The notes below the pieces were generated by a model, which was given only the letters and a program-made list of their open reading frames with translations, was not told the origin of the DNA and did not search any database. Of a DNA stretch of 64,000 nt, positions 48,456 to 61,109 are shown one piece after another. The position numbers and the translations under genes were made by a program. Origin of the DNA: Homarus americanus (Eukaryota > Arthropoda > Malacostraca > Decapoda > Nephropidae); assembly GCF_018991925.1 (NCBI RefSeq), contig NW_024735554.1, forward strand, positions 3,811,025 to 3,875,024, given 5' to 3'. Position 1 is the first letter of the stretch; each line of letters starts with the position of its first letter.

Positions 48456-49950
48456 TGTGACAGATGAGACACCAATGATGAGAGTGGCTGGTGTGTTGTA
48501 CCGAAGCTCACTGAAGCTCCTCACAATACCCCCGCAGCTTGAGTGACGGGGAAGGACCTGGGCGGTGTTGTCAAGAAGAATGAACCACCTATACCTCTCC
48601 CCGTCTTAGGTGTCAACATTCTCCAACTACGTCTTTTGGGGGTGAATTCTTACTCCTATTTCATTGTTCAGGAGGAATAGTTTAGTTCTTGAATGTTCTG
48701 GATTAATTGAAATAACTTTTTTTATATTACGTTCTTTGTTTTCTGGAATATAATACTTTGTTCTATCTTATCTTCATTTTTAACTAATGCTCTGATTGTG
48801 GTATTATCGCCTGCTAGATTCTACAGTGGTGCAATTTTGTGGTGAAGTGACTTAACTGAATAATGTCTGGTTGTATAATAACTTTTATTCCGTGATACAT
48901 ACCAAAAAACCTTAATTCATTCGTGAGTAAATTTATGCCTTCCATTATTGTTTTGCGTTAGACTAAAATCATCTCATTTTAAGCTTAGCTCAAGCAGTCG
49001 TCGAGGGTTGCTCTGGGGGACCTCGTGAAATGAAAGACGAAATCAGGTAATGCGACTTTTGAGAGAGCGGCTCCAGGCGTGGCTCTTGCTCACTCCCCAG
49101 GGTCACTCCTACACGCTCCACTAGTCACAACGACTCTCCCTCATTTTATCGTTCACGCGTTTCTTAAAATTCTCGTTCTTCATTCACTCACACCCCATAC
49201 CGGAGTCTCTTAAGGTAGTATCATGGGAGATATAATTCTTCGTGTCTTTCTCCGTCAGCGTGGGAATAAATTCTTCTCTATGCTCATTCAGTATAAAATA
49301 TTGTTGAGAGGAAAGAGATGATTCCAGAGACGAGCTCTCCACACAAAACGGAGTCCAGTCGGTAGCAATACAACTAACACACTGTTATCTCCACAGCCAG
49401 TCAGCCAGCCAGACATTGTGATTATAAAAACACAAGTCACAATATTCATCTCCAAGCGTCTATAAGTGACACATTATCTCCAACACACCATACAGCTTTG
49501 ATCCCCGAACTATATAATATCATTTAAAAAAATTACCTTGTACTTGTTTCTGGCGACAACACTGAATTACCTGATACATTTTTCACAATCTGCCTCTGAC
49601 ACGGTTGACGCTCTCTTTCTTCCTCACCTAACTTTGTATCTCTATACAATATTGAGGTTTTTAACGTTACACTCTCGCTAAATGATGCATGAAGATATTA
49701 GGATAAAGAAGATATCCCGCACTACGGTATCAGTCGAATGTTTAAACTGTTTAATACAACACCACGCGTTCAGCCTCGCCCGTTCATTACACATGCACAT
49801 AAATATTTTTTTTTTCCAGCCACGCGACTTTACATAACGATATTTTGTCCAATATTTTATCGAAAACTTTTTGAAGCTTTAATTATTTTTCCCAAACAGA
49901 TTTTACTGTGCTAGTCGTTAACAAGATATTTTTTTAATAGAATCACTATA
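48456..49950. other. No gene recognised
   Basis: AT-rich sequence; no exon with both splice sites and a domain was found. Confidence 0.5.
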
Positions 49951-51053
49951 TGTTTACAGAGTCCCTTGATGTTTGTGTTTACAGAGACCCTTGATGTTTG
50001 TGTTTATAGAGTCCCTTGATTATGTTTACAGAGTCCCTTGATGATTGTGTTTACAGAGACCCTTGATGTTTGTGTTTATAGAGTCCCTTGATTATGTTTA
50101 CAGAGTCCCTTGATGTTTGTGTTTACAGAGTCCCTTGATGTTTGTGTTTATAGAGTCCCTTGATGTTTGTGTTTACAGAGTCCCTTGATGTTTGTGTTTA
50201 CAGAGTCCCTTGATGATTGTGTTTACAGAGTCCCTTGATGATTGTGTTTACAGAGTCCCTTGATGTTTGTGTTTACAGAGTTCCTTGATGTTTGTGTTTA
50301 CAGAGTCCCTTGATGATTGTGTTTACAGAGTCCCTTGATGATTGTGTTTACAGAGTCCCTTGGTGTTTGTGTTTACTGAGTCCCTTGATGAATGTGTTTA
50401 CAGAGTCCCTTGATGTTTGTGTTTACAGAGTCCCTTGATGTTTGTGTTTACAGAGTCCCTTGATGTTTGTGTTTACAGAGTCCCTTGATGTTTGTGTTTA
50501 CCGAGTCCCTTGATGTTTGTGTTTACAGACACCCTTGATGTTTGTGTTTACAGAGTCCCTTGATGTTTGTGTTTACAGAGTCCCTTGATGTTTGTGTTTA
50601 CAGAGTCCCTTGATGTTTGTGTTTACAGAGTCCCTTGATGTTTGTGTTTACAGACACCCTTGATGTTTGTGTTTACAGAGTCCCTTGATGTTTGTGTTTA
50701 CAGAGTCCCTTGATGTTTGTGTTTACAGAGTCCCTTGATGTTTGTGTTTACAGAGTCCCTTGATGTTTGTGTTTACAGAGTCCCTTGATGTTTGTGTTTA
50801 CAGAGTCCCTTGATGTTTGTGTTTACAGAGTCCCTTGATGTTTGTGTTTACAGAGTCCCTTGATGTTTGTGTTTACAGAGTCCCTTGATGTTTGTGTTTA
50901 CAGAGTCCCTTGATGTTTGTGTTTACAGAGTCCCTTGATGTTTGTGTTTACAGAGTCCCTTGATGTTTGTGTTTACAGAGTCCCTTGATGTTTGTGTTTA
51001 CAGAGTCCCTTGATGTTTGTGTTTACAGAGTCCCTTGATGTTTGTGTTGACGG
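49951..51053. repeat. 25-bp tandem array, about 44 units
   Basis: Unit TTGATGTTTGTG plus TTTACAGAGTCCC, 25 bp, highly uniform from 50,400 on and more variable at the left edge (22-25 bp, TGATTATG or TGATTGTG variants). Every unit carries TGTTTAC and a TTTACAG acceptor-like string. Confidence 0.95.
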
Positions 51054-51082
51054 CGTCTCTTGAGGGAACTACAAAACAAGGA

Positions 51083-51365
51083 CTTCTCAAGGTCACACAA
51101 CAAGGACACGCAACAAGGACACACAAGGACACGCAACAGACACGCAACAAGGACACGCAACAAGGACACACAACAAGGACACGCAAACAAGGACACAAGG
51201 ACACGCAACAAGGACACACAACAAGGACACGCAACAAGGACACGCAACAAGGACACACAAGGACACGACAAGGACACGCAACAAGGACACAGCAAAAGGA
51301 CACACAACAAGGACACGTAATAAGGACACACAACAAGGACACACAACAAGGACACATAACAAGCA
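51083..51365. repeat. Short-period array (AACAAGGACACGC, ~13 bp)
   Basis: Directly follows the 25-bp array. Units of 10-13 bp carry a CAAGGACAC core with variable CGCAA/ACAA. Open in several frames purely by repetition. Confidence 0.9.
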
Positions 51366-51432
51366 AAAGCCAGAGAGAAAAGTCTGAGAAAGTCATTGAA
51401 AAATACAATTATAATTTCGCATAGAGTGTAGC

Positions 51433-51700
<268 letters not shown>

Positions 51701-51954
51701 GGTAGTAGTAGTAGCGTATACTTGCCCTTCCCATCCCATCCGCTTGTTTATCCAACTCTAGAGACCCCACCCTCTCTCCCAGTCCCCACCACCCACCCTC
51801 TCCCAGTCCCCACCACCCCTCTCCCAGTCCCCACCACCCGTCAGCCAATATGCTGTATCTCGCTTTTATGGGTCGGTGTGTCTGGAAGGAATATGCGAGG
51901 CAGCGAATGTGGTACACTGTAACTCTTATGAGGCCTGGTTGAGATGCTTTCCGA

Positions 51955-52125
51955 GATGGCTTTATAACAAGGCCTTGGTAACACTGGATGGCTCTATCAG
52001 GTGGCCTTGGTAACACTGGATGGCATTTTAAGAGACGTTGGTAACACTGGATGGCTCTATCTTAAGAGACGTTGGTAACACTGGTTGGCTTCTTACAAGA
52101 CGTTGGTAACACTGGCTGGACTAAG
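51955..52125. repeat. Repeat of TTGGTAACACTGGATGGC
   Basis: Six imperfect units of 26-35 bp. Confidence 0.85.
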
Positions 52126-52554
52126 AGTGAAGTTCATAACAGTTTATCTTGTTTATCGTGTTTATTTTGTTTACGTTGTCTACCTTGTATACTGTACTTT
52201 GTTATCGTGTGTGTGTGTTTGTTTACCTTGTTTACTTGGCAATCACCATATGCTGTAGTGTTTTTGTTAGGTAGGAAGGATGGTAGGCAGGTCGTGTTGT
52301 TGTTGTGATTGTTGTTGTTGTCCTGGTCATTGTTATTGTTGTTGTCTAGATTGTTGATCATATTCAGGTTGTTGTTATTTTTATGTTGCTGATCTTGTCC
52401 AGGTAAGATTGTTCCACAGGTGAGACACATCCCTTGTACCAGCAGGTAGAGTGTTCAGTAGGTCATACAACTTCGTGTATCTGTTATGCTGAAGACGATT
52501 TGTACACCTTCAACCTATGACATGTTTGGCCTGTAGCGTTTGGTGTTTGTGTTC

Positions 52555-52855
52555 TTCAGCCTTGTGGATTGTGTACGTCTGTGTAATTCCCCGATTGTGT
52601 ACGTTTGTGTAAGTCCCCGATTGTGTTTCGTTTGTAAGCCCCGATTGTGTACGTTTGTGTACCCCGATTGTGTTTCTTTGTTTAACTCCCCGATTGTGTA
52701 CGTGTCTGTGTAAGTCCCCAATTGTGTACGTTTGTGTAAGTCCCCGATTGTGTACGTTTGTGTAAGCCCCCGATTGTGTTTCGTTTGTGTAAGTCCCCGA
52801 TTGTGTACGTCTGTGTGTAACTCCCCGATTGTGTACGTCTGTGTAAGTACCTCTG
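52555..52855. repeat. ~26-bp array (CCCCGATTGTGTACGTTTGT)
   Basis: About 12 units with GTAAGT between them; length 22-28 bp. Confidence 0.95.
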
Positions 52856-53129
52856 GCTGCCTTGGTTGGAGTACTGACAGTCACCAAACCCTTCTACCGG
52901 GATATCCTAGATGAAGTTTTTTCCAGTTTGCGTCTGTGTAGCATTTGTCTTCACCCTTATATACAGTTATCCAGGCAGGGGAGGCCGGGAGTGTTAGTAC
53001 GGTTCTTTGATCACTTTCTGGTGTTTGTGTTTGAGTCTCTGTGATGTTTGGCTCTCTTCACGTATGGTATTTTCAGTGTTTGCTTTCTAGTGATATCCTG
53101 GACCTCTTCCTTGTTTACAGAGGTCAGAA

Positions 53130-53377
53130 AGCTTGAACGTATGGCTTGATTGTGTCTTGGTTTATTGTATCTCACTTTTTGATAATATTTTGAACCTATT
53201 GGGAAGTTTATGTAGATCCTTTTGTGTGGATGGAATGTTGCTCTTCACTTCTGCACCTTCCCGTAAATCTTCGTATCGTCCACAAACTTGGTTATATGAA
53301 TCGAGATGTTTTCATTTATCGACGCTGATCACAAACAAGGAAGGTCTCAGGATGGATGCTTCTGGTACTCCACTCTA
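53130..53377 (-). pseudogene. Reverse transcriptase fragment of a LINE, frameshifted
   Basis: Seen on the minus strand: SGVPEASILRPSLFVISV, then in a second frame INENISIHITKFVDDTKIYG, then back to TQKDLHKLPNRFKILSKSE. Family knowledge: G-V-P-Q-G-S-x-L-G-P-L-L-F and F-A-D-D are the reverse transcriptase motifs that bracket the active site. Here Gln-Gly is Glu-Ala and Ala is Val, and two frameshifts are present, so it is inactive. The pattern is Jockey/CR1-like and differs from the other LINE pieces in this window. Confidence 0.65.
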
Positions 53378-53395
53378 AACCTCCTCCTCCCACAG

Positions 53396-53595
53396 CTGTA
53401 AACGTTCACTTCCCGGATCATCTCCTTGTACAGCAGTGGTTGAGAGGAATTGAAGCCATCACTCGTCCATATCCTGATGAGGTTGTAAGTGAGTGGTGGA
53501 ATGATGCTAACAATATTACCATAACGGAAAAGCTTAAAACATTACTCAGCGGTCGGCATTCAGACACACCTGGAGCCATCACAAACCTCCAATGA
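53396..53595 (+). CDS. Orphan open frame with a strong splice acceptor, possible terminal exon or element remnant
   Basis: Seen: a pyrimidine run ending CCTCCCACAG precedes base 53,396. The frame then reads about 65 residues (including HLLVQQWLRGIEAITRPYP and VVSEWWNDANNITITEKLK) to a TGA at 53,593-53,595. A GTAAGT at 53,485 could instead act as a donor, giving an 89-bp internal exon. Composition is protein-like and free of simple repeat, unlike most open frames here. I do not recognise the family. It abuts an antisense reverse-transcriptase remnant at about 53,377, so it could belong to a mobile element. No clear AATAAA was seen in the 250 bp after the stop. Confidence 0.25.
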
Positions 53596-53869
53596 TTGCG
53601 AGTAACAGGAGCTGATCAGGTTAGGCAGGTTAGTTGCAGTTCCATCAACACACCTCATGATTATAGATCTATCCTGGCATGTTAGAGTCAGAGCAGTGGA
53701 GGGAGACGGGGCTCATCTCTCGCGCTGCTTTGTGTGTTCCCATGGTGGCCCCCAGGAACGAGTGAATACAATTAAACTTGATATAACGTAACTAAACCTG
53801 TCCAGACCTTATACATCCCACCACCCTCAACCTAACCTAACCCTGACCTCACGTAGTCCACCCCTCACC

Positions 53870-53922
<53 letters not shown>

Positions 53923-53984
53923 TAACATGAATGGGTAAAGTTCAACAGACGGCTTAACTTATCATGAACAACATGAGTTGTTGT

Positions 53985-54185
53985 TATAGCAGGGGCAGGC
54001 GACCTGTGACTGTTCCAAGCAGACGGCATGAGATTGTCCCAAACAAGAGACTATGGATTGTACCACGCAGACAAAATGGGTTTGTACCAAATAGCAGAAG
54101 ACTTGTGATTATATCAAGCAGACGACCTAGGATTGTCCCAAACTTGTGATTGTACCAACCAGACAACCAGAAACTGTTCCAAACA
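53985..54185. repeat. ~27-bp degenerate array (CCAAGCAGACGACCTGTGAT)
   Basis: About seven units containing GATTGTACCAA/GATTGTCCCAAAC. Confidence 0.8.
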
Positions 54186-54415
54186 AAGTGAATTTGCTGT
54201 GAGGCAGTAAAGCAGGTAATGACATCATCACTAATTACTGCATGTGGGCCAGGTGTTGTGTTGTAGCACTGAGGTGGTGGCAGCTGGCTGGTGTTGAGGG
54301 AGAGTCATAGGTAAATTGTTGAAAAAAAATAAAGTTCTGTTCCAATACGAGATAGACAGACAGACAGATACAGGTAGACGGAAATATGGTAAGATAGAGA
54401 CTTGAAAAGAGAGAC

Positions 54416-54537
<122 letters not shown>

Positions 54538-54746
54538 CAGTAGCCCCTCAGCATCGGTGGTGCAGGTGTCAGCTCTGGCTTTATGACTCACTTCTCTTAT
54601 TAAAAACACCAGGTGATTCTATAAACAATGACCCCGAAGGTGAAGTAAACAGCAGACTGCAGATAAAAGGATCAATAATTCTTCTCTGTCTTAAAATTGT
54701 CATTGTAAGATAAAAACAAACAATCTTGACATAAATTATCTGAAAC

Positions 54747-54845
54747 AATATGACACAATGGACGAAGAATTTTGACAACCATACCAAGACAACAGGAGTC
54801 GTAGTGTTCATTCTGAAATTCATCGATCACCTCAAGTACAGATAG
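54747..54845 (+). repeat. Dispersed ~100-bp repeat, copy B
   Basis: The second copy of the 39,391-39,490 repeat in the same orientation, ending CATCGATCACCTCAAGTAC before a T run. The family is unknown; it is too short to classify. Confidence 0.65.
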
Positions 54846-55019
54846 TTTTTTTACCCACCTGTACATTCAAGTTGTATTATAGCATTAAACCCCAAAACAG
54901 ACAGGTGTTAGACAATTACCTGGGGGACACTCAAGGTAATTACTCAGGTGTGGATAATAAGGTAATATAAGAGATAATTAATCATAGGTATACAGTGCAT
55001 CACTCAGGACAAGTGTTGG

Positions 55020-55140
55020 GTACCTGACCATACCTGTCCCTGACCACACCTGTCCTGACCACACCTGTCCTGACCACACTTGCCCTTACCACACCTGCCC
55101 TGACCACATCTGTCCTGACCACACCTGTCCTAACACCCTC
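55020..55140. repeat. 15-bp repeat (CTGACCACACCTGTC)
   Basis: Eight near-identical units. Confidence 0.9.
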
Positions 55141-55239
55141 AGTCAGGTAGTGGCGAATTGTAATTGATTATAAAGGCAATTCTGTTTTCATTTTCTATAA
55201 TGATTGTAGACTGAGTTGATAGAATTATAGAATAAACAC

Positions 55240-55545
55240 AAGTGATCACGGGCCCTTCGTACCCGGTGAAAGTTTGAACGCCGGCTTGGCTAGCGCGAAT
55301 GAGGGCGCGCCAAGTCCGTAGACTTGCATGGTTTTCCAGCGTAAATAAAATGGTTAATTAATGACTTCATAAAGAAACCATCAACATAGGACCAGGTTTG
55401 TTCCACTCTACGATTTTTTGCATTTTTCCACCAAGTTTGATGAAAAACGATTGTGCTGTTTCGGCTGCCCAGAGCAGACAGACAGACAGACAGACAGAAA
55501 GACAGACAGACAGACACACGGCTATTCCTATAGTATATTAGAAGC
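55240..55545 (+). mobile_element. Probable LINE 3' end with (CAGA)n tail
   Basis: GC-rich GCCGGCTTGGCTAGCGCGAA passes into AAACGATTGTGCTGTTTCGG, then a (CAGA)n tract, then ACGGCTATTCCTATAGTATA. Family knowledge: RTE-like LINEs of arthropods often end in such CAGA-type tails. No coding frame was recognised, so the assignment is tentative. Confidence 0.4.
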
Positions 55546-55547
55546 TT

Positions 55548-55650
55548 GCCTTACCATAAATAAGTTCCCTTACCATAAATAAGCTTGCCTAGCCATAAAT
55601 AAGCTTGCCTAGCCATAAATAAGCTTGCCTAGCCATAAATAAGCTTACCT
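55548..55650. repeat. 21-bp repeat (AAGCTTGCCTAGCCATAAAT)
   Basis: Five units directly after the probable LINE tail. Confidence 0.9.
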
Positions 55651-55959
55651 AGCCTGCCACACCTCCACCAGTCACATCTCACCCTCTCAGACGCCCTGAC
55701 AAACGTAGCGAGAGTTTATATTTTTCCATTTATTTTTTGTTTAACTTTTGCACATTTTACGATTTTCTTGGGCGTGAAAATATGTAATTAATATTGGATT
55801 TTGAACCTTTAAGTTGTTTCAGTTAGTTTTTGTTGAAGATGAATTAAAATAAAAGCTTTTTATTTAATTCTATCCTCTAGCTTCTTGGATACACTTGCTG
55901 TGAAATGCCTTAGAGAAGTACACATTAAGTCCTCAATCTTGCTCAAATGTGTACCTTAG

Positions 55960-56070
55960 ATTAGGTTAGTTAGGGTTAGGTTAGAGAGTTAGGTTAGGTT
56001 AGAGTGAGGTGAGGTGAGGTTAGGTTAGGTTAGAGTAGGTTAGGTTAGGTTAGGTTAGGTTAGGTGAGGT
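55960..56070 (+). repeat. Interstitial (TTAGG)n with GGTGA variants
   Basis: About 20 units of GGTTA with AGAGT and GGTGA variants. Confidence 0.9.
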
Positions 56071-56239
56071 ATTAAAGTTTTGGGTTTTGTTTTCCACTAA
56101 TTCTCTCTCTCACTTTGTCTATTTTCTCTTCCTGTCAGTTTCTATCTCTCTTTAACTTTGTCTTTTCTCTCTTTCGTTACTCCATGTTTACTCTCTCTCT
56201 CTCTCTTTCTCTCTCATGTGTTCTCTCTCCTCCACTGGA

Positions 56240-57235
56240 CATGAGATACTTTGAGAAATGTGTGGTAATGACAGCACTAGCTTGAGAAATGTGTGGGGAC
56301 AAACTAGCTTGAGAAATGTGTAAGGACAACACTAGCTTGAGAAATGTGGTAAGGACAACACTAGCTTGAGAAATGTGTGGTAATGACAACACTAGCTTGA
56401 AAAATGTGTGTAAGGACAACACTAGCTTGAGAAATGTGTGGTAATGACAACACTAGCTTGAGAAATGTGGGTAATGACAGCACTAGCTTGAGAAATGTGT
56501 GGTAAGGACAACACTAGCTTGAGAAATGTTTGGTGATGACAACACTAGCTTGAGAAATGTGTGGTAAGGACAACACTAGCTTGAGAAATGTGTGGTAATG
56601 ACAGCACTAGCTTGAGAAATGTGTAAGGATAACACTAGCTTGAGAAATGTGTGGTAATGACAACACTAGCTTGAGAAATGTGTGGTAATGACAGCACTAG
56701 CTTGAGAAATGTGGTAAGGACAACACTATTGAGAAATGTGTGGTAATGACAACACTAGCTTGAGAAATGTGTGGTAATGAACTAGCTTGAGAAATGTGAG
56801 GTAAGGACAACACTAGCTTGAGAAATGTGTGGTAATGACAACACTAGCTTGAGAAATGTGTGGTAATGACAACACTAGTTTGAGAAATGTGGTAATGACA
56901 ACACTAGCTTGAGAAATGTGTGGTAATGACAACATTAGCTTGAGAAATGTGTGGTAATACAACACTAGCTTGAGAAATGTGTGGTAATGACAACACTAGC
57001 TTGAGAAATGTGTGGTAATGACAGCACTAGCTTGAGAAATGTGTAATGACAACACTAGCTTGAGAAATGTGTGTAATGACAACACTAGCTTGAGAAATGT
57101 GTGGTAAAACTAGCTTGAGAAATGTGTAATGACAACACTAGCTTGAGAAATGTGGTAATGACAGCACTAGCTTGAGAAATGTGTGGTAATGACAGCACTA
57201 GCTTGAGAAATGTGAGGTAAGGACAACACTAGCAA
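56240..57235. repeat. ~31-bp tandem array, about 32 units
   Basis: Unit ACACTAGCTTGAGAAATGTG plus TGGTAATGACA, with GGTAAGGACA variants and several short units. Confidence 0.95.
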
Positions 57236-57474
57236 CACTCAACTCAGAAAAAAATCTTTATGTTTATCTATAGTAAGCCACAGACTACCTTTCTTGACCT
57301 AGCTGAGGGGATTTTTTTCAGCTGAGGGATATTTTACCTGTTTTGGGTCAGTTTATTACCCGCCTCTACTGATTTGACTGATGGAAACATATATATAACC
57401 CCAAGTTGGTGTTGACATAAACATAGGGACGGACAAAAACTGACAGAAGACAGACTTGTAGAGAAACTGACAGA

Positions 57475-57660
57475 CATCACCATCACCCTCACTATCACCC
57501 TCACTATCACTATCACCACCACTATCACCATCACCCTCACTATCACCCTCACTCATCACCATCACCACCACCATCACCCACACTATCACCCTCACTATCA
57601 CCCTCACTATCACCACCACCATCACCCTCACCATCACCATCACCACCACCATCACCCGTG
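57475..57660. repeat. CATCACCCTCACTAT repeat
   Basis: CA(T/C)CAC-type hexamer-based array. Confidence 0.9.
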
Positions 57661-58416
57661 TCACTTCCGGCAACTGGTGTAATTTAGTGATGTGAATAAA
57701 GACAAAATTTGAAGAAAAAAAATTAAACTATTTATTTTTGTATAAAGATCATCAATATCAGACCTATATTATATTTGGTATTTTGTTTAGATGAATAATT
57801 GACTTTCCTTATACCTGTGCTATCAACTTAACCCCTTGAGTATGTTTGTAAGTTACAGGTATATAATTACTACAAAACACACAGTAAAAGTCGCTATATA
57901 ACATCACTTTACAGTTCATGGTACAAAAAATAAGAAGACAAATTTAACTTTACCTCAACACAGAGAAAAAAAAGAGGAAAAAAATATTACATTACAAGAT
58001 TAATCATTCATTCAAACACATTCCGCCTGGAGTTAAAAACCTGTGAATGATAAGTAAAGGAATGAGATACTGATTACTTAATACTACTTAATAAAAAATC
58101 TATCTATCTATCTATCTATCTATCTCGCGTGAAGAGCTTGAGGGAGTCTTTCTATATATAACAACCACCACCCAACACACTTCACCCTCACACGAGTGCC
58201 TGAACAATATGGTATCCACTCCTTCACGCTCACCGCCGCTTCTCCTGTGTGGTTCCTCGTCTCATTCTTCTATTTTCCTTTCTCGTGATTCTCCTCTTCT
58301 TGTTATTCAAATTTTATTCGTCATATTTACATCATTTGGTTCATTAGGTTTAGTAAATAATGACGTCATATCATCTGGTCTGGGAAATAATGACGCTACA
58401 CCACATCAGGTATTTC

Positions 58417-58420
<4 letters not shown>
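57661..58420. other. No gene recognised
   Basis: AT-rich, with (TATC)n near 58,107-58,126 and one TAACCCCTTGAGTATG motif copy at 57,829. Confidence 0.55.

Positions 58421-58468
<48 letters not shown>
58421..58468. repeat. (CA)n microsatellite
   Basis: About 24 units. Confidence 0.98.
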
Positions 58469-58470
<2 letters not shown>

Positions 58471-58635
58471 ACCATTTAATCTATTTTCTTGTTTCTCCTG
58501 AGTCATGGATGTCGAGTGAAGATCTTCCATTCCCCATTCCTTCCTTCACACCTCCCTCGTTCCTTTCCTCCTTCATTACATCTTACTTCCTCATTTATTC
58601 TTCCATTCCTTTCCGCATTCTCTTTCTTCTACACG

Positions 58636-58672
58636 CCTAACCTAACCTAACCTAACCTAACCTAACCTAACC
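58636..58672 (-). repeat. Interstitial (CCTAA)n, about seven units
   Basis: CCTAACCTAACCTAACCTAA. Confidence 0.95.
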
Positions 58673-58791
58673 AAACATTTGTCAACATTATTTCTGGTAA
58701 TAATTGTTGCCTTGCCTCCAGTCGCCTCATATTCACAAATCATTTTCTCGAATTAAAAATAAAAAAAATAATAATAATAAGATATAACGTA

Positions 58792-58838
<47 letters not shown>

Positions 58839-59444
58839 ACGCTAGGAAAAAAATAAAAAATTATATCATGAGAAAAAAAAATCTATCACCGGATTACTGA
58901 TGATTATTTCTCCCACATAACAACATGAAGCCGGATAGTGTGTACTGCGTCTCTTACACCCGGCAACAATATGATCCTAAATATCTCTTACTGAAACAAT
59001 TCTCTTAATAAAACACGACACCATGATTGATTCTCGTTTTATCTTTCTTTTTATTTTCATTCCAACAACTAGCCGATGGTGACAGAAGCTAAAACCCAGG
59101 CCAGAGTTGACACATTTTTGCCAATAATCAGGTCAGGTAAATATTAATTGATCGCTTGAAAGGTGAATAAAATCCCTTACCATTTTCTTTATCAACATCA
59201 ATATTCAATGTTTACTCTAAAAAAAAAACCAAAAACATTGTGTATGTATTGGTGAAGATTGATGAAATGGATCAACTCGTTCTAACACCAGGAACCGATC
59301 ACTCATCTCTGAATGGTGTACAGTGCTCAGTCTATGTACCTGTGCACGATTGGTGTACTGTGCTGTCTCTCTTGTTTCTAGGGCGTTGGTAAATAAAACT
59401 GGTCTCTCTCTCTCTCTCTGGGGGGATCGTCTTGACACAAAGGA

Positions 59445-59448
<4 letters not shown>

Positions 59449-59528
<80 letters not shown>
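59449..59528. repeat. (AG)n microsatellite beside the 59.5-kb exon candidate
   Basis: About 40 units, ending five bases from the candidate donor. Confidence 0.98.
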
Positions 59529-59533
<5 letters not shown>

Positions 59534-59590
59534 CGTCTTCACTACTGGTCGCTGGCATCCTGTACAATTGACCATCCAGGTAACGCTTGT
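59534..59590 (-). CDS. Candidate 57-bp minus-strand microexon, possibly 5' part of the dpr gene
   Basis: Seen: on the minus strand CTCTCTGCAG precedes base 59590 and a perfect GTAAGT donor follows base 59534. In one frame (one base completing an upstream codon) it reads KRYLDGQLYRMPATSSED. A second frame is also open (VTWMVNCTGC...), so the phase is not fixed. It lies 17.7 kb upstream of the Dpr Ig2 exons on the same strand, which would be ordinary for a decapod intron. The peptide does not match any Dpr domain I recognise, and good splice motifs around a short open stretch can occur by chance. The donor is followed at once by an 80-bp CT tract. Membership of the same gene is inference. Confidence 0.3.
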
Positions 59591-59744
59591 CTGCAGAGAG
59601 AAAGACCACCTGTTAGTTTATTATAATTAAATAATTTTATATAACTTTCCCTTCATAATAATAATAATAATAATAATAGTAATAATAATAATAATAATAT
59701 TAATCACTTGTAAAGAAGCACCTTATTATCTATCCTTGGTCAAC

Positions 59745-60205
59745 AAACACCGTATTTTAGTCCACAAACACCGTATTTTAGTCCACAAACACCGTATTTT
59801 AGTCCACAAACACACAAACACCGCTCCTGCCCACAAACACACAAAACACCGCCTCGCCTAATAAACACACAAACACCGGCCTCGCCCACAAACACACACA
59901 AACACCGCCTCTGCCCACAAACACACAAACACCGCCTCGCCCACAAAACACACAAACACCCGCCTGTCCACAAACACACAAACACCGGGCTCGCCCAAAC
60001 ACACAAACACCGTGCCTCGCCCACAAACACACAAACACCTCCTCGCCCACAAACACACAAACACCGCCCCTGCCCACAAACACACAAACCCTGCCCTGCC
60101 CACAACACACAAACACCGCCTCGCCCACAAACACACAAACACCGCCTCGCCCACAAACACACAAACACCCCGCCTCGTCATAATAAACACACAAACACCG
60201 CATTG
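59745..60205. repeat. ~26-bp array (CCACAAACACACAAACACCG)
   Basis: About 17 units, GCCTCGC/GCCCTGC/TATTTTAGT variants. Confidence 0.95.
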
Positions 60206-60365
60206 TTAGAGAGTATCCCCGGTATATGAAGAGGAACTTTTTACCACTTATTGCTGTCCAAAGATGGGCTCCTGTGTGCCCGCATTTGGTTAGGCAAATA
60301 CTGTACCTGCCTCTGTCCTGGGGCGCCACACACAGGCCAAACACACACACACGCATAACAGAGAG

Positions 60366-60393
60366 AGAGGCACACACACACACACACACATTG

Positions 60394-60448
<55 letters not shown>
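60366..60448. repeat. (CA)n microsatellite
   Basis: Two runs separated by TTGACG. Confidence 0.97.
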
Positions 60449-60451
<3 letters not shown>

Positions 60452-60704
60452 CAAAAAGACTAAATAAATATATCAATAAATGCAACAGCAAAAAAATTAT
60501 CTATAGAAAAATAATAATAATAATAATCACAAGGAAATAAAATGGTGGATTAAACCAATAAATAATATATAAATAAATAAATAAAATAACTAACTAAATA
60601 AGTAAATATTCCTCGTGTAAAATATTATTCCCATAAGGTTTAATAAATGATAAAATCCCTTAAGAAAAATACAACTACTTTGATGTACTCGTTACCACCA
60701 CCCT

Positions 60705-60840
60705 AAGGAAGGAAGGAAGGAAGGAAGGAAGGAAGGAAGGAAGGAAGGAAGGAAGGAAGGAAGGAAGGAAGGAAGGAAGGAAGGAAGGCGGGAAGGAAGG
60801 AGGGAAGGAAGGCGGGAAGGAAGGAAGGAAGGAAGGAAAG
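60705..60840. repeat. (GGAA)n microsatellite
   Basis: About 32 AAGG units with GCGGG interruptions at the right end. GGAA runs can be bound by ETS factors in other animals. Confidence 0.97.
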
Positions 60841-61109
60841 AAGGAAAAAACTCAATTCCCCCCAAAGGCTCCAATAACTTAAATCCTCAGACCGAAAAGA
60901 ATAACAATTATTTAAAACCAAATTTATTAAAAAAAAAATAGATAAATAAATAAATCCCTCGGAAAAAAAACAAATTCATCGGGAAAGTAAGAATAAACTA
61001 ATATTCCTCCTAAAAACCTCATGAAATAAAACAAATTAAACCAGATCCCCCAACAACTCTAGATAAACCCTCCCTCCTCACCCCCCAAAAAAAATACTTC
61101 GTCCCTAGA

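Noticed and set aside
49951..51053. CRISPR-like regular array
   Set aside because: Contiguous 25-bp units without unique spacers, in a eukaryotic genome.
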